The notes under the pieces are model-generated. The model was not told the DNA's origin. It saw only the letters and a list, made by a program, of their open reading frames with translations, and ran no database searches. Positions 7,807 to 15,822 of a stretch of DNA of 27,028 nucleotides are shown piece after piece; the stretch's first letter is position 1; each line of letters begins with the position of its first letter. The position numbers and the translations under genes are program-made. The stretch spans positions 1 through 27,028 of the forward strand of contig JAPPNY010000157.1 of the NCBI GenBank assembly GCA_028818385.1, in the 5' to 3' direction. The stretch comes from Spirochaetaceae bacterium. Its GTDB lineage: Bacteria > Spirochaetota > Spirochaetia > SZUA-6 > Bin103.

Positions 7807-8221
7807 GCGTGTCGTACTCGACACCAACGTGCTCATCAGCGCCGCCCTGATCCCTTCCAGCATGCCCCGGAGGGTCTTGGACTCGATCTTCACGGCGAAC
7901 GGCGTGCTGCTGTTCTCCGACGAGACGTTTGCAGAACTCTGGACCCGCCTTCATCGCACGAAGTTCGACCGCTATGTCTCCTCGCAGAGCCGCGCGGTGT
8001 ATCTTGCTCGAGTCAGAGCCGTAGCCGAATGGGTGGGGATCGTGGGCGCCACGCTGGGCTGCCGCGACCCCGACGACGACAAGGTTCTGGAGGTGGCGCT
8101 GATGGGTGCCGCAGACTGCATCGTCACCGGCGATCAGGATCTGCTGGAGCTCGCGTCATTCCGCGGCATCCCGATCCTGACCCCGGCGAGTGTTCTGGAA
8201 GGCCACCCGACGGCCACATGA
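7796..8221 (+). CDS. PIN-domain toxin (COG1569-like ribonuclease)
   Basis: Product of 141 residues, a complete PIN domain, which uses clustered acidic residues and Mg2+ or Mn2+ to cleave RNA. Visible motifs are VVLDTNVLIS (Asp9), a helix with FSDETFAELW (Glu43/Glu47), CRDPDDDKVLEVAL (Asp91 to Asp95) and IVTGDQDLL (Asp113/Asp115), in the standard spacing of the COG1569 putative-toxin family. The gene begins inside the antitoxin's 3' end, the usual arrangement for Phd/PIN pairs. The catalytic residues appear intact, so this should be the active copy. Its target RNA cannot be read from the sequence. Confidence 0.9.
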   Translation: MRAERVVLDTNVLISAALIPSSMPRRVLDSIFTANGVLLFSDETFAELWTRLHRTKFDRYVSSQSRAVYLARVRAVAEWVGIVGATLGCRDPDDDKVLEVALMGAADCIVTGDQDLLELASFRGIPILTPASVLEGHPTAT

Positions 8222-8294
8222 CAGACATCGTCTAAAGCGCCAGCGCCGTTCCGTCGGTGTCTTGGGTGAGACCGAGTCATCACAGGAGGTACCG

Positions 8295-8696
8295 ATGAAC
8301 AATCTCAACTCAGTCCTGCTGGAGGGCAACCTGACGCGCGATCCGGAGTTGCGCTACACGGCCAAGGGAACGGCCGTCTGCCGCTTCTCGATCGCCTGCA
8401 ACCGCTCCTACAAGCAGGAGGACCAGCGCCAGGAGGAGGTGTCGTACTTCGACGTAACCACGTGGTCGCGGCTGGCCGAGATCTGCGCCGAGTACCTGGT
8501 CAAGGGCCGGGGCGTGCGCGTGGTGGGCCGTCTGAAGCAGGACCGGTGGGAGGACGACAGCGGCAACCGGCGCTCGCGCGTGGAGGTCATCGCCGAGCAC
8601 GTGGAGTTCAAGCCGCAGCGGCGCGACGAAGCCGACACGGCGCCGGAGGCGGAGGCGATCCTTCCCGAACCGGAGCCCGCGCAGGCGACCGCGTAG
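8295..8696 (+). CDS. ssb: Single-stranded DNA-binding protein, short form
   Basis: Product of 133 residues. The start ATG has an AGGAGGT ribosome site five bases upstream (8284-8290), and homology begins at MNNLNSVLLEGNL. The OB fold is complete: LEGNLTRDPELRYTAKGTAV, CRFSIACNRSYK, then VSYFDVTTWSRLAE, CAEYLVKGRGVRVVGRLK and VEVIAEHVEF up to about residue 108. Canonical SSB ends in a disordered tail with an acidic DDDIPF-like tip that recruits replication and repair enzymes. Here the tail is only about 25 residues and ends PEPEPAQATA, with no such tip. It is not next to rpsF or rpsR, the usual neighbours. It may be an accessory SSB paralogue rather than the housekeeping one. Confidence 0.9.
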   Translation: MNNLNSVLLEGNLTRDPELRYTAKGTAVCRFSIACNRSYKQEDQRQEEVSYFDVTTWSRLAEICAEYLVKGRGVRVVGRLKQDRWEDDSGNRRSRVEVIAEHVEFKPQRRDEADTAPEAEAILPEPEPAQATA

Positions 8697-8797
8697 CGAC
8701 GGGTCCTGGCTCAGGACTCGTTCTCTACCCGACCGTCCACTCCGACACGGGGCGCCGGCCGCCCGGCGCCCCCCCATGCCGGTTTCGCGTGCGGGAC

Positions 8798-8839
8798 AGA
8801 CGGCGGTGAGACGGTATGGAGGGGCTCTCACCGCCGTCT
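8798..8839 (+). terminator. Long hairpin, probable terminator downstream of ssb
   Basis: Perfect inverted repeat with 14-bp arms (8798-8811 and 8826-8839, AGACGGCGGTGAGA and its complement) and a 14-base loop. It starts about 100 bases after the ssb stop. There is only a TCTT run after the stem, so Rho-independent termination is plausible but not ideal. It could serve either strand, since the broken minus-strand gene at 8897-9211 points towards it. Confidence 0.5.
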
Positions 8840-8896
8840 TCGGACGCCTGCGGGGCGGTGCGCAGTGTCGCCCAGCCCCGCATCTCCCGCTACCGT

Positions 8897-9211
8897 CTAT
8901 TCGATCCCCGCCACGTCGGCGCCCGGCACGCAGGGGGGCGTCTGTTCCTCGGGCGTTGCAACGGCGATCCCCAGTGCACCGCCGCCGACTGCCAGAACGA
9001 CGACGAGCAGAGCGACGACAGCCCTCTTTCTGGCCCGCCGGCGTGCACTCGGTGACCTCCACCCCTGGAGTCGCGGTGAGCTCACCGTACTGACAGACGA
9101 TCTCCGCCGGATCAAAGCCGAAGTCGGCACGCGCCTCTCTGCCGGCAACCGCGGCCGCGGCACCGGCGAACGTGAGCGCCAACGCGGCGCCCGCAAGGAC
9201 CAACGCTTCAT
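8897..9211 (-). pseudogene. Small secreted single-pass membrane protein with two compensating frame changes
   Basis: The ATG at 9211 has a GGAG ribosome site eight bases upstream and opens a frame ending at TAG 8897. Directly after MK, however, the recognisable protein is in another frame: a signal-peptide-like stretch ALVLAGAALALTFAG, then an Ala-rich run to about ARA and a Cys-containing ectodomain (DFGFDPAEIVCQYGEL, GVEVTECTPA). Near 9045-9055 the protein-like signal returns to the ATG frame as a membrane helix (AVVALLVVVLAVGGGALGI) and a short tail with one Cys. Both segments have GC-rich third codon positions, as real genes here do. A one-base loss near 9206 and a compensating change near 9050 would explain this. 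Sequencing error is an alternative. No family recognised. Confidence 0.45.
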
Positions 9212-9472
9212 GATCGTGCTCCGTTGCATGCGTTCCCGCACAAAGCGGGTGCCCAGGGGCGATCTGAGGTTCAGAGCATAGGCACCCTCCTTTCCGCCGG
9301 GAGGCAGTCAACGTCAGGCGATCATCATCTATTAACGATTATCGGCAATTCCCCCGGCACCCACAACCCAGGAGACGAGCGGGACTTTCTTGAAGCCACG
9401 GACAAATGTCATGGTGATACACGAATGTTACGTTTTATCACCAACGATGATGAATACCTGATGGACAGGCCT

Positions 9473-9494
9473 TCCATCCTGTATATAGGATGGA
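9473..9494. promoter_or_regulatory. Perfect 22-bp dyad upstream of the efflux operon
   Basis: TCCATCC-N8-GGATGGA with the AT-rich centre TGTATATA, located 107 bases before the efflux membrane-fusion gene in the most AT-rich part of this region. TATATA could serve as a -10 element, so a regulator bound here would block or remodel transcription. No regulator gene is nearby, and the role is inferred from symmetry and position. Confidence 0.45.
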
Positions 9495-9600
9495 CCGTCA
9501 TGCCACCGGATTCCGTCTCGACGGCTCCTGCTGTTCCGTCGGTCTCACGATGACAGTCCTCCACCCGGATTCCTGAAGAGCCCACGCGGGTGACCAGCCG

Positions 9601-10758
9601 ATGAGCGAACCGGGCCCCTCGCCAGCCGCACGCGACGTCCGCCGGCCGCGTTGGCGCGGCTACGCACAGCTCGCGCTGATCCTGCTGGCGCTCGCAGTCG
9701 CGGTGTACTTTGCCCAGGCGCCGAGCCGATCGCAGCCGATCGTGCTGCCCCAGCAGGCGGCGGAAGGCCCCGTGCCGGTGCAGGTGGTCCGGCCGGCCGT
9801 CACAGCGGTCGCGCTGCCGGTGGCGCTGACCGGTACGGTCGAGGCGCAGGTGCAGGTCGACGTACGCGCGGAGGCCGGCGGGCGCATCGTCTGGGTGTCG
9901 CCCAGCTTTCGCGACGGCGGCGCCCTGGCGGCGGACGAGGTGATCGTCAGGATCGACCCGGAGGACGCGGCGCTGCGCGTGCGGGCCGCGGCTGCCGGCG
10001 TGCGGGCGGCGGAGGCGATGGTGCGCTTTCAGAAGGCGCGCGCCGACGCCGCGCGGCGGCTGTTCGCCGCCGGCCAGCCGGACGTGGACGGTTTCGATTG
10101 GGTCGGCCGCGACGAGGCGGTCGCCGGCGCCGAGGCACGCCTCGACCAGGCGCGGACCGCCCTCACGCTGGCGGAGCGGGCGCTCGACAAGACCAGCGTG
10201 TCGCTGCCGTTCGCGAGTCGGGTGATCAGAGCCGGGGCGGAGGTCGGGCAGCTCGTCGGGCCGTTGCGCCTGCCGCTGGGCCGGGTGTACCGGGACGGCG
10301 CGCTGGAGGTCGCCGCCCAGGTCCATCCGCGCGATCTGGCGCTTCTGGAGCCGGTGATCGGTCGGTCCGCGCAGGTCCGCACCGAAGGCGCCGTCAACAC
10401 GGCCGTCGTGACCAGAGTGTCCCCGGTGGTGGACGCGAACAGCCGGATGGCGACGCTCCACCTCGACCTGCAGGCCGACGGAGCGGGGGCGTTGCCGATG
10501 CCGGGCATGTTCGCCGAGATCGAGATCACCGGCCCTCTGCGGGAGAACGTGTACCGGTTGCCGCACGCCGTGCGCCAGGACGGTGACACCGTGTGGATCG
10601 TCGACGACGGCGTGCTGCGCTCGGCAGCGCCGCCGGTCGTCGGCGATACGGCGGACGGCTGGGTGGTGGAAGCGTTCGATGCCGGCGCGGGGGTCGTGGT
10701 CGGCACGCCGCCGCGCGCCCGCGACGGACTGGCGGTGACCGCCGCCGACGCTCCCTGA
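9601..10758 (+). CDS. RND efflux membrane-fusion protein (periplasmic adaptor)
   Basis: Product of 385 residues, adaptor of a tripartite efflux pump (HlyD/AcrA type). Residues about 22-40 form one N-terminal membrane anchor (LALILLALAVAVYF). The first half-lipoyl segment follows: VALTGTVEAQVQVDVRAEAGGRI then ADEVIVRIDPEDAALRV. The hairpin helices rich in Ala/Arg/Glu cover about 120-195, and the second lipoyl half follows with ALDKTSVSLPFASRVI. A beta-barrel part (LEVAAQVHPRDLALLE, VVTRVSPVVDANSRMATLHL) and a membrane-proximal domain (YRLPHAV, DTVWIVDDGVL) finish it. The stop lies four bases before the pump gene, so they form one operon. Substrate unknown. Confidence 0.92.
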   Translation: MSEPGPSPAARDVRRPRWRGYAQLALILLALAVAVYFAQAPSRSQPIVLPQQAAEGPVPVQVVRPAVTAVALPVALTGTVEAQVQVDVRAEAGGRIVWVSPSFRDGGALAADEVIVRIDPEDAALRVRAAAAGVRAAEAMVRFQKARADAARRLFAAGQPDVDGFDWVGRDEAVAGAEARLDQARTALTLAERALDKTSVSLPFASRVIRAGAEVGQLVGPLRLPLGRVYRDGALEVAAQVHPRDLALLEPVIGRSAQVRTEGAVNTAVVTRVSPVVDANSRMATLHLDLQADGAGALPMPGMFAEIEITGPLRENVYRLPHAVRQDGDTVWIVDDGVLRSAAPPVVGDTADGWVVEAFDAGAGVVVGTPPRARDGLAVTAADAP

Positions 10759-10762
10759 CACC

Positions 10763-13700
10763 GTGAACGCCGAGCACTCGGCGACCGCACCCCCGGCGAG
10801 CGAACCCCCGGCGACCGGCGGCGCTGCCGGCATGGCGGGCATCAAGGCGGGGCTGATCTCCTACTTTGCCGGCAACCCGGTGGCGGCCAACCTGCTGATG
10901 GCCGGGGTCGCCGTCATCGGACTGCTGGCCGGGGCGACGCTCGTGGTGCGGGACGTTCCGCTGAACGTGCCGTACATCGTCGAAGTCGCGGTCGAGTCGC
11001 CCGGGTCATCGGCGCGCGAGGTGGAAGAAGAGATCGTCCGCCGCGTCGAGGAAGCGGTAATCGGCATCTCGGGCGTGGAACGAGTCCTCGGAACCGCAGC
11101 CGCGGACCTCGGTACCATCCTCGTCGAATACTCACCGCTGTCCGACGGCGACGACGTGTTGCACGACGTGGAGAACGCGGTCGACGGCATCGACAACTTC
11201 CCGCCGCCGAACGCCAAGGAGCCGGAGATCGAACCGGTGCGGTTCGAGGTCACGGCCCTGACCGTGGCGGTGTCGTCCGCGCATCTGAGCGGGGAATCGC
11301 TGCAGCGTACGGCAGAGACCATCCGCGACGAATTGCTGCGACTGCCCGGCATCTCCGACGTGAGCCTGCGCGGCGCCCGCGATCGCGAGGTGTCCATCGA
11401 ACTCGACGAAGAGCAACTGCGCCGGTACGGGCTTTCGTTCGAGACGATCGCCACCCGCGTGCAGCGCTCTTCGCTCAACCTGTCGTTCGGGGAGCTCGAT
11501 ACGGAATCCGGACAGGTGGCGCTCCACATGGTGTCCAAGCGACAGAGCGGAGCGCAGTTCGCGGACATCCCCCTGGTCACGAAGGCCGACGGCACGATCA
11601 TCCGGCTGGGCGACGTCGCGGAGATTCGGGACGCCTTCGCACCGGACGACCGAGTGGTCCTGACCGTCAACGGCATCCCTGCGCTACTGGTCACGGTGGG
11701 CGTTGCGGACTGGCAATCGCTCACCGACGTCGCCGCCGAGGTGCGGGAGTGGTTGGCAGCGTACTCCCCACCACCGCAGGTGACGGTATCCGTCTGGGAT
11801 GACACGGCCGGCCTCGCCGTGAAACGGATGAGAACGATCCTGCGCAACGTCGTGATCGGCGTGGTGCTGGTGTTCCTCCTCCTGATCCTGGTCCTGGACC
11901 TGCGTGTCGCGGTGTGGGTCGCGCTCGGCATTCCCCTGGCATTCGTCGGCTCACTGACGCTCATCGCCCCCCTGGGCCTCACCATCAACGTGGTGACCAT
12001 CTCCGCGTTCTTTCTCGTGGTCGGCCTGGTCGTGGACGACGCCCTGATCGTCGCCGAGAACATCGATACCGAACGCACCGCCAATCCCCGGCGGCCACTG
12101 GCTGCCGCCATACGGGGCGTCCAGGAGGTCCGCGGTCCGGTCACCGTGGGCGCGATCACCACCGGCATGGCCTTCCTGCCGCTGCTGTTCGTGGTGGGCT
12201 CGCTCCAGATCCTGAGGGAGTTGCCGCCTGTCCTGGTCTGCGTCCTGGCCGTGTCGCTGCTGGAGGCGTTCCTGATCCTGCCGGCCCATCTGTCGCACCG
12301 GGGGAACTGGACGCTGTCGCCGCTGCGCGAGCTGCAGCGCTCCGTGAGCGGTCTGCTGGATCGGCTCCGCGACCGCACGGTGGCGCCCGCCGTCTCGTGG
12401 GCGGTGCGCCACGTCTGGACCACGTTCGCCGCGGCGGCCCTGGTGTTCCTGGCCGCGATCCTGCTCCTGGCGACGGGAGCGGTCCGACTCATCACCTTCA
12501 CCGGCTCCAGCAGCGTGCTGACGAGCATTCGCGCAGACCTGTACCTCCCCGTCGGCACGCCGTTCGAGACGACGCTGGCGACGGCCCGGCGGGTCGCGGA
12601 CGAAGCCGCCGCGCTGGACGATGCGTTCGGCGGAAGCACCGTTCACGGCGTCAGCATGTTCGTCGGCAACCTCTTCTCGGAGCCTGCCGACGAGGACGAG
12701 GTGCACGTCGGCCACCTGGCGTCCGTCATGCTTCACCTGGCCGAGAAGCCGGAACGGACCGCCTCGGCGACCGACATCGAGGACGCGTGGGCACGACGGC
12801 TCGGCAACGTGCCTCTCCTGGAGCGGTTCGCGGTCGGCGCCCACGTCTCGACCCTGGGCGACACGATCGGCTACGCGCTGCTCCACGACGACGAGCCGAC
12901 GCTGCGCAGCGCCACCGACCAGTTGAAGTCCTTCATGGCCTCCATCCCGGGCGTTTCCGGAATCTGGGACAGCCTGGCCCCCGGCAAGCGCCACATCGAC
13001 ATCCAGGTCACGCCGGCAGGACAGGCGGCGGGCCTCACACCGGCGGCCATCGGCAGGCAGTTGCGGGCGAACTTTCACGGGCTGGAGGTGCAGGAACTGC
13101 AGCGGGGGCCGGACGAGGTCGAGGTCGTGTTGCGCTACCCGCCCGAACGGCGGCGCAGCCTGCGGGAGCTGTCCGCCGAGCGCATTCACCTGCAGACCCC
13201 ATCCGGGTACGCGGAGATGCCCCTGAGCACCGCCGCCACCCTGGTGGAGCGGCGTGAGCCGGCCACGCTGACGCGCATCGACGGCGAGCGGGCCGCCAGG
13301 GTGAGCGCCAACATCGACACCGCCGCGCTGACCATCAGACAGGTGCACGCGCGGATCGAAGAGGAGTTGCTGCCCACGCTGCTGGCCGCGCATCCCGGAC
13401 TGCGGTTCGAGGAGGATGGGTACGGCCTGCAGGAGCGCAGGCTGCTCGCCACGGCAGCCGTGACGGTACCGGCGGTGCTGTTGGCGATGTATGCGCTCAT
13501 CGCGGCGTTCCTGCGCAGCTACTGGAAGCCGGTGGCCGCCGTGCTCGGCTTTCCGCTGGCCTTCGCCGGCGCCGTGTTCGCCCATTGGCTGCTGGGCTGG
13601 GACTTCGGCGGCAGCTCGTTCTTCGGGGTGGTGGCGGTGTCCGGCGTGGTCGTGAACGACGCGCTGGTGCTGTTGGACCGCTACAACAGGATACGGCGCG

Positions 13701-13945
13701 AGCGCAGCGAGCTGCCGGCGATCGCCGCGGTGGCGGTGGCCACCCGCAGCCGGTTCCGCGCCGTGTTCCTGACCAGCGCCACCACGCTGGTAGGCCTCTG
13801 CCCCCTGCTCTACGAGCGCAGCGACCTGCTGATCTTCCTGGTGCCGTTCGTGGTCAGCATGGTCGGCGGGCTGATCCTGTCGGGCGTGTTCACGCTCTTC
13901 ATTCTCCCCGCGCTCGTGATGGCGGTGGAGGGATCTCGCAGGTAG
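10763..13945 (+). CDS. RND-family efflux pump, inner-membrane transporter
   Basis: Product of 1,060 residues, the full length of AcrB/MexB-type proton-driven exporters. It has the duplicated RND layout: one membrane helix near 30-55, a large periplasmic loop with the porter signatures VEVAVESPGSSAREVEEEI and GVERVLGTAA, helices 2-6, a second helix 7, a second periplasmic loop, and helices 8-12. The proton-relay pair in TM4 is intact (GLVVDDALIVAENI, Asp425 and Asp426). The equivalent second-half helix has GVVVNDALVLLDRY, as usual in the family. The start is GTG at 10763, four bases after the adaptor gene. No outer-membrane channel (TolC-like) gene is present in the window, so the pump must borrow one. 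Sequence alone does not tell drug from lipid export. Confidence 0.94.
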   Translation: MNAEHSATAPPASEPPATGGAAGMAGIKAGLISYFAGNPVAANLLMAGVAVIGLLAGATLVVRDVPLNVPYIVEVAVESPGSSAREVEEEIVRRVEEAVIGISGVERVLGTAAADLGTILVEYSPLSDGDDVLHDVENAVDGIDNFPPPNAKEPEIEPVRFEVTALTVAVSSAHLSGESLQRTAETIRDELLRLPGISDVSLRGARDREVSIELDEEQLRRYGLSFETIATRVQRSSLNLSFGELDTESGQVALHMVSKRQSGAQFADIPLVTKADGTIIRLGDVAEIRDAFAPDDRVVLTVNGIPALLVTVGVADWQSLTDVAAEVREWLAAYSPPPQVTVSVWDDTAGLAVKRMRTILRNVVIGVVLVFLLLILVLDLRVAVWVALGIPLAFVGSLTLIAPLGLTINVVTISAFFLVVGLVVDDALIVAENIDTERTANPRRPLAAAIRGVQEVRGPVTVGAITTGMAFLPLLFVVGSLQILRELPPVLVCVLAVSLLEAFLILPAHLSHRGNWTLSPLRELQRSVSGLLDRLRDRTVAPAVSWAVRHVWTTFAAAALVFLAAILLLATGAVRLITFTGSSSVLTSIRADLYLPVGTPFETTLATARRVADEAAALDDAFGGSTVHGVSMFVGNLFSEPADEDEVHVGHLASVMLHLAEKPERTASATDIEDAWARRLGNVPLLERFAVGAHVSTLGDTIGYALLHDDEPTLRSATDQLKSFMASIPGVSGIWDSLAPGKRHIDIQVTPAGQAAGLTPAAIGRQLRANFHGLEVQELQRGPDEVEVVLRYPPERRRSLRELSAERIHLQTPSGYAEMPLSTAATLVERREPATLTRIDGERAARVSANIDTAALTIRQVHARIEEELLPTLLAAHPGLRFEEDGYGLQERRLLATAAVTVPAVLLAMYALIAAFLRSYWKPVAAVLGFPLAFAGAVFAHWLLGWDFGGSSFFGVVAVSGVVVNDALVLLDRYNRIRRERSELPAIAAVAVATRSRFRAVFLTSATTLVGLCPLLYERSDLLIFLVPFVVSMVGGLILSGVFTLFILPALVMAVEGSRR

Positions 13946-14006
13946 GTCACCCCGAGTTCCGGAGCGGTACCGGAGGTTGGCGCATCGGGTTAGGATGAGC
14001 CCTGTC

Positions 14007-14468
14007 ATGACGGGACCGGACAAACCCACCACGGACGCCGGCTACCTGGAGGCGGCGTCCCGGATCATCTTCATGGGCGGGCTGAACCGCCGGGTCGTGG
14101 ACGGCAAGTGGGACGGCTTCCTGCAGGCGTTCCACGGCTTCGACGTGGCGGCCGTGGCGGCCATGGGGCCTGCGGACGTAGAGCAACTCGCCCAGGACGA
14201 CCGGGTGATCAAGTATCAGGCCAAGCTGCAGGCGGTCGTGACCAACGCGCAGGAGATGCAGCAGGTCGCTGCCGAGCACGGCAGCTTCGGCGCCTGGGTG
14301 GAGTCGGCGGTCGCCGCCGGCGTGCCGGCCGCCTGTGGGGAGCTGTCCAAGCGGTTCGCCTACATCTCCAGGGACGGCGCCCGCAACTGGCTCTATTCCA
14401 CCGGCCACGACGTGGGAGCGGTGACCGACAAGGTCCGGGAGAAGTACGCGCCGTACCGTCCGGCCTGA
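14007..14468 (+). CDS. Tag-like 3-methyladenine DNA glycosylase
   Basis: Product of about 153 residues from the ATG at 14007; another ATG at 13995 is in frame. It resembles the short Tag/COG2818 group that excises alkylated adenine: FMGGLNRRVVDGKWDGFLQAFHGFD, with VAAMGPADVEQLAQDDRVIKYQAKLQAVVTNA behind it (helix-hairpin-helix glycosylase core), then the C-terminal SKRFAYISRDGARNWLYSTGHDV. The family often has Gly-Leu-Asn-Trp where this protein has Gly-Leu-Asn-Arg. The N-terminal Cys/Trp segment and C-terminal zinc-binding His/Cys of E. coli Tag are missing. It sits 61 bases after the RND gene and 13 bases before the symporter gene, so it is probably in the same transcript. Family membership is fairly sure; activity is not. 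Confidence 0.7.
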   Translation: MTGPDKPTTDAGYLEAASRIIFMGGLNRRVVDGKWDGFLQAFHGFDVAAVAAMGPADVEQLAQDDRVIKYQAKLQAVVTNAQEMQQVAAEHGSFGAWVESAVAAGVPAACGELSKRFAYISRDGARNWLYSTGHDVGAVTDKVREKYAPYRPA

Positions 14469-14481
14469 CGGGGACCCGCAG

Positions 14482-15822
14482 ATGACGCTGCGCACCAAGC
14501 TGGGCTACGGCGTCGGCGATCTGGGCGGCAACCTGTTCTTCACGGTTGTCAGCTTCCACCTGCTGATCTTCTTCACCGACACGGTGGGGTTGTCGCCGGC
14601 GCTGACCGGGCTGGCCTTCACCGTCGCGCGGCTCTGGGACGCCGTGACCGATCCGCTGATGGGCGTGATCTCCGACCGCACCCGCACCCGCTGGGGCCGC
14701 CGCCGTCCGTACCTGCTGGCCGGGGCGCCGCTGCTGCTGGCCGGCATCGCCGTCCTCTTCGTCGATCCCGGCCTGCAGACGCCGGGGGCGTTGTTCGCCT
14801 GGGCGGCGATCGTCTACGGCCTGGCGAACACCGCCTACACGGTGGCGTTCATCCCGTACAACTCCCTGACCCCGGAGCTCGCCCCCGGATCGGACCAGCG
14901 CACCTCGCTCAACGGCTACCGCATGAGCTTCGCGGTGGTCGGCACGCTGATCGGAGCGGCGGGGTTCCCGATGCTGGTCTCGGTGCTGGGTCCGGGAGCG
15001 CCCGGCTACGGCCGTGCCGGCCTGGTGACCGGCGCGATCGTCTGTGCAGGACTGCTCGTCACGTTCCTGATGGTGCGGGAGCCCCCGCCGCCGGCGGCCA
15101 CCACCGGAACGGCCACTACCGGAACGGACGGCGTCGGCCTGCGGCCGGTGGTGCAGGCGCTCGGAAATCGCGCCTTCCTGCTGGTGCTGATCCCGTGGAC
15201 CCTGCACATGGTGGGCATCTCGCTGGTGTCCCCCATGGTGGTCTTCTACTTCAAGTATGTGCACGGGGACGAAGGGCTCTCGCAGATCGCACTGGGCGTC
15301 CTGCTGATCGCCGCCATGGCCTCGATCTCGCTGTGGGTGGCCTTCGGCAAGCGGCTGGAGAAGCGCACCTGCTACAACCTGGGGATGGTCTGGTTCTGCG
15401 TCTGCCTGCTGGCGGCCGCGGCGTTCGGGCAGCGCAGCGTTCCGCTGACGCTGGTCATCATCGGCCTGGCCGGCATCGGTCTGGCTACCCACTACGTGTT
15501 CCCGTGGTCGATGCTGCCGGACGCGATCGACGCCGGCGCCGTGGCCTCCGGCCGCCGTGACGAGGGGGTCTACTACGGCCTCTGGACCCTGCTGCAGAAA
15601 GGCGGCCAGGCGCTGGCGCCGCTGCTGGCCGGCATCACCCTGAGCGCGACCGGCTACGCGCCGGACGCCGTGCAGACCCCGGCCGCGCTGACCGGCATCC
15701 GGCTGCTGGTCGGGCCGTTCCCGGCGGTCTTCTTCGCGGCCGCGGTGGCGGTCCTGACCGCCTACCCGATCACGCGCGCCGCCCACGCCAAGCTGCGGGA
15801 ACGGCTGACCCGGGCGCCGTGA
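14482..15822 (+). CDS. GPH-family (MelB-like) sugar:cation symporter
   Basis: Product of 446 residues, a 12-helix major-facilitator-type transporter. The opening RTKLGYGVGDLGGNLFF and the loop RLWDAVTDPLMGVISDRT followed by RTRWGRRRPYLL (about 49-78) are diagnostic of the glycoside-pentoside-hexuronide group. Later YNSLTPEL, DQRTSLNGYRMSF and DEGVYYGLWTLLQKGGQAL match the same family. A Thr/Ala/Gly-rich linker (TTGTATTGTDG) marks the central loop between the two six-helix halves. A GGGGA ribosome site lies 13 bases after the glycosylase gene. Its stop codon overlaps the GTG start of the tandem uvrA gene. The family mostly imports sugars with Na+ or H+; its place among efflux and repair genes is unexplained. 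Confidence 0.92.
   Translation: MTLRTKLGYGVGDLGGNLFFTVVSFHLLIFFTDTVGLSPALTGLAFTVARLWDAVTDPLMGVISDRTRTRWGRRRPYLLAGAPLLLAGIAVLFVDPGLQTPGALFAWAAIVYGLANTAYTVAFIPYNSLTPELAPGSDQRTSLNGYRMSFAVVGTLIGAAGFPMLVSVLGPGAPGYGRAGLVTGAIVCAGLLVTFLMVREPPPPAATTGTATTGTDGVGLRPVVQALGNRAFLLVLIPWTLHMVGISLVSPMVVFYFKYVHGDEGLSQIALGVLLIAAMASISLWVAFGKRLEKRTCYNLGMVWFCVCLLAAAAFGQRSVPLTLVIIGLAGIGLATHYVFPWSMLPDAIDAGAVASGRRDEGVYYGLWTLLQKGGQALAPLLAGITLSATGYAPDAVQTPAALTGIRLLVGPFPAVFFAAAVAVLTAYPITRAAHAKLRERLTRAP

Noticed and set aside
11951..14032. 693-residue minus-strand open frame
   Set aside because: Shadow of the RND pump gene; composition is biased and no domain is recognisable.
14209..15786. 525-residue minus-strand open frame
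   Set aside because: Antisense to the symporter gene, with Gln/Arg/Gly-rich composition typical of shadow frames in GC-rich DNA.
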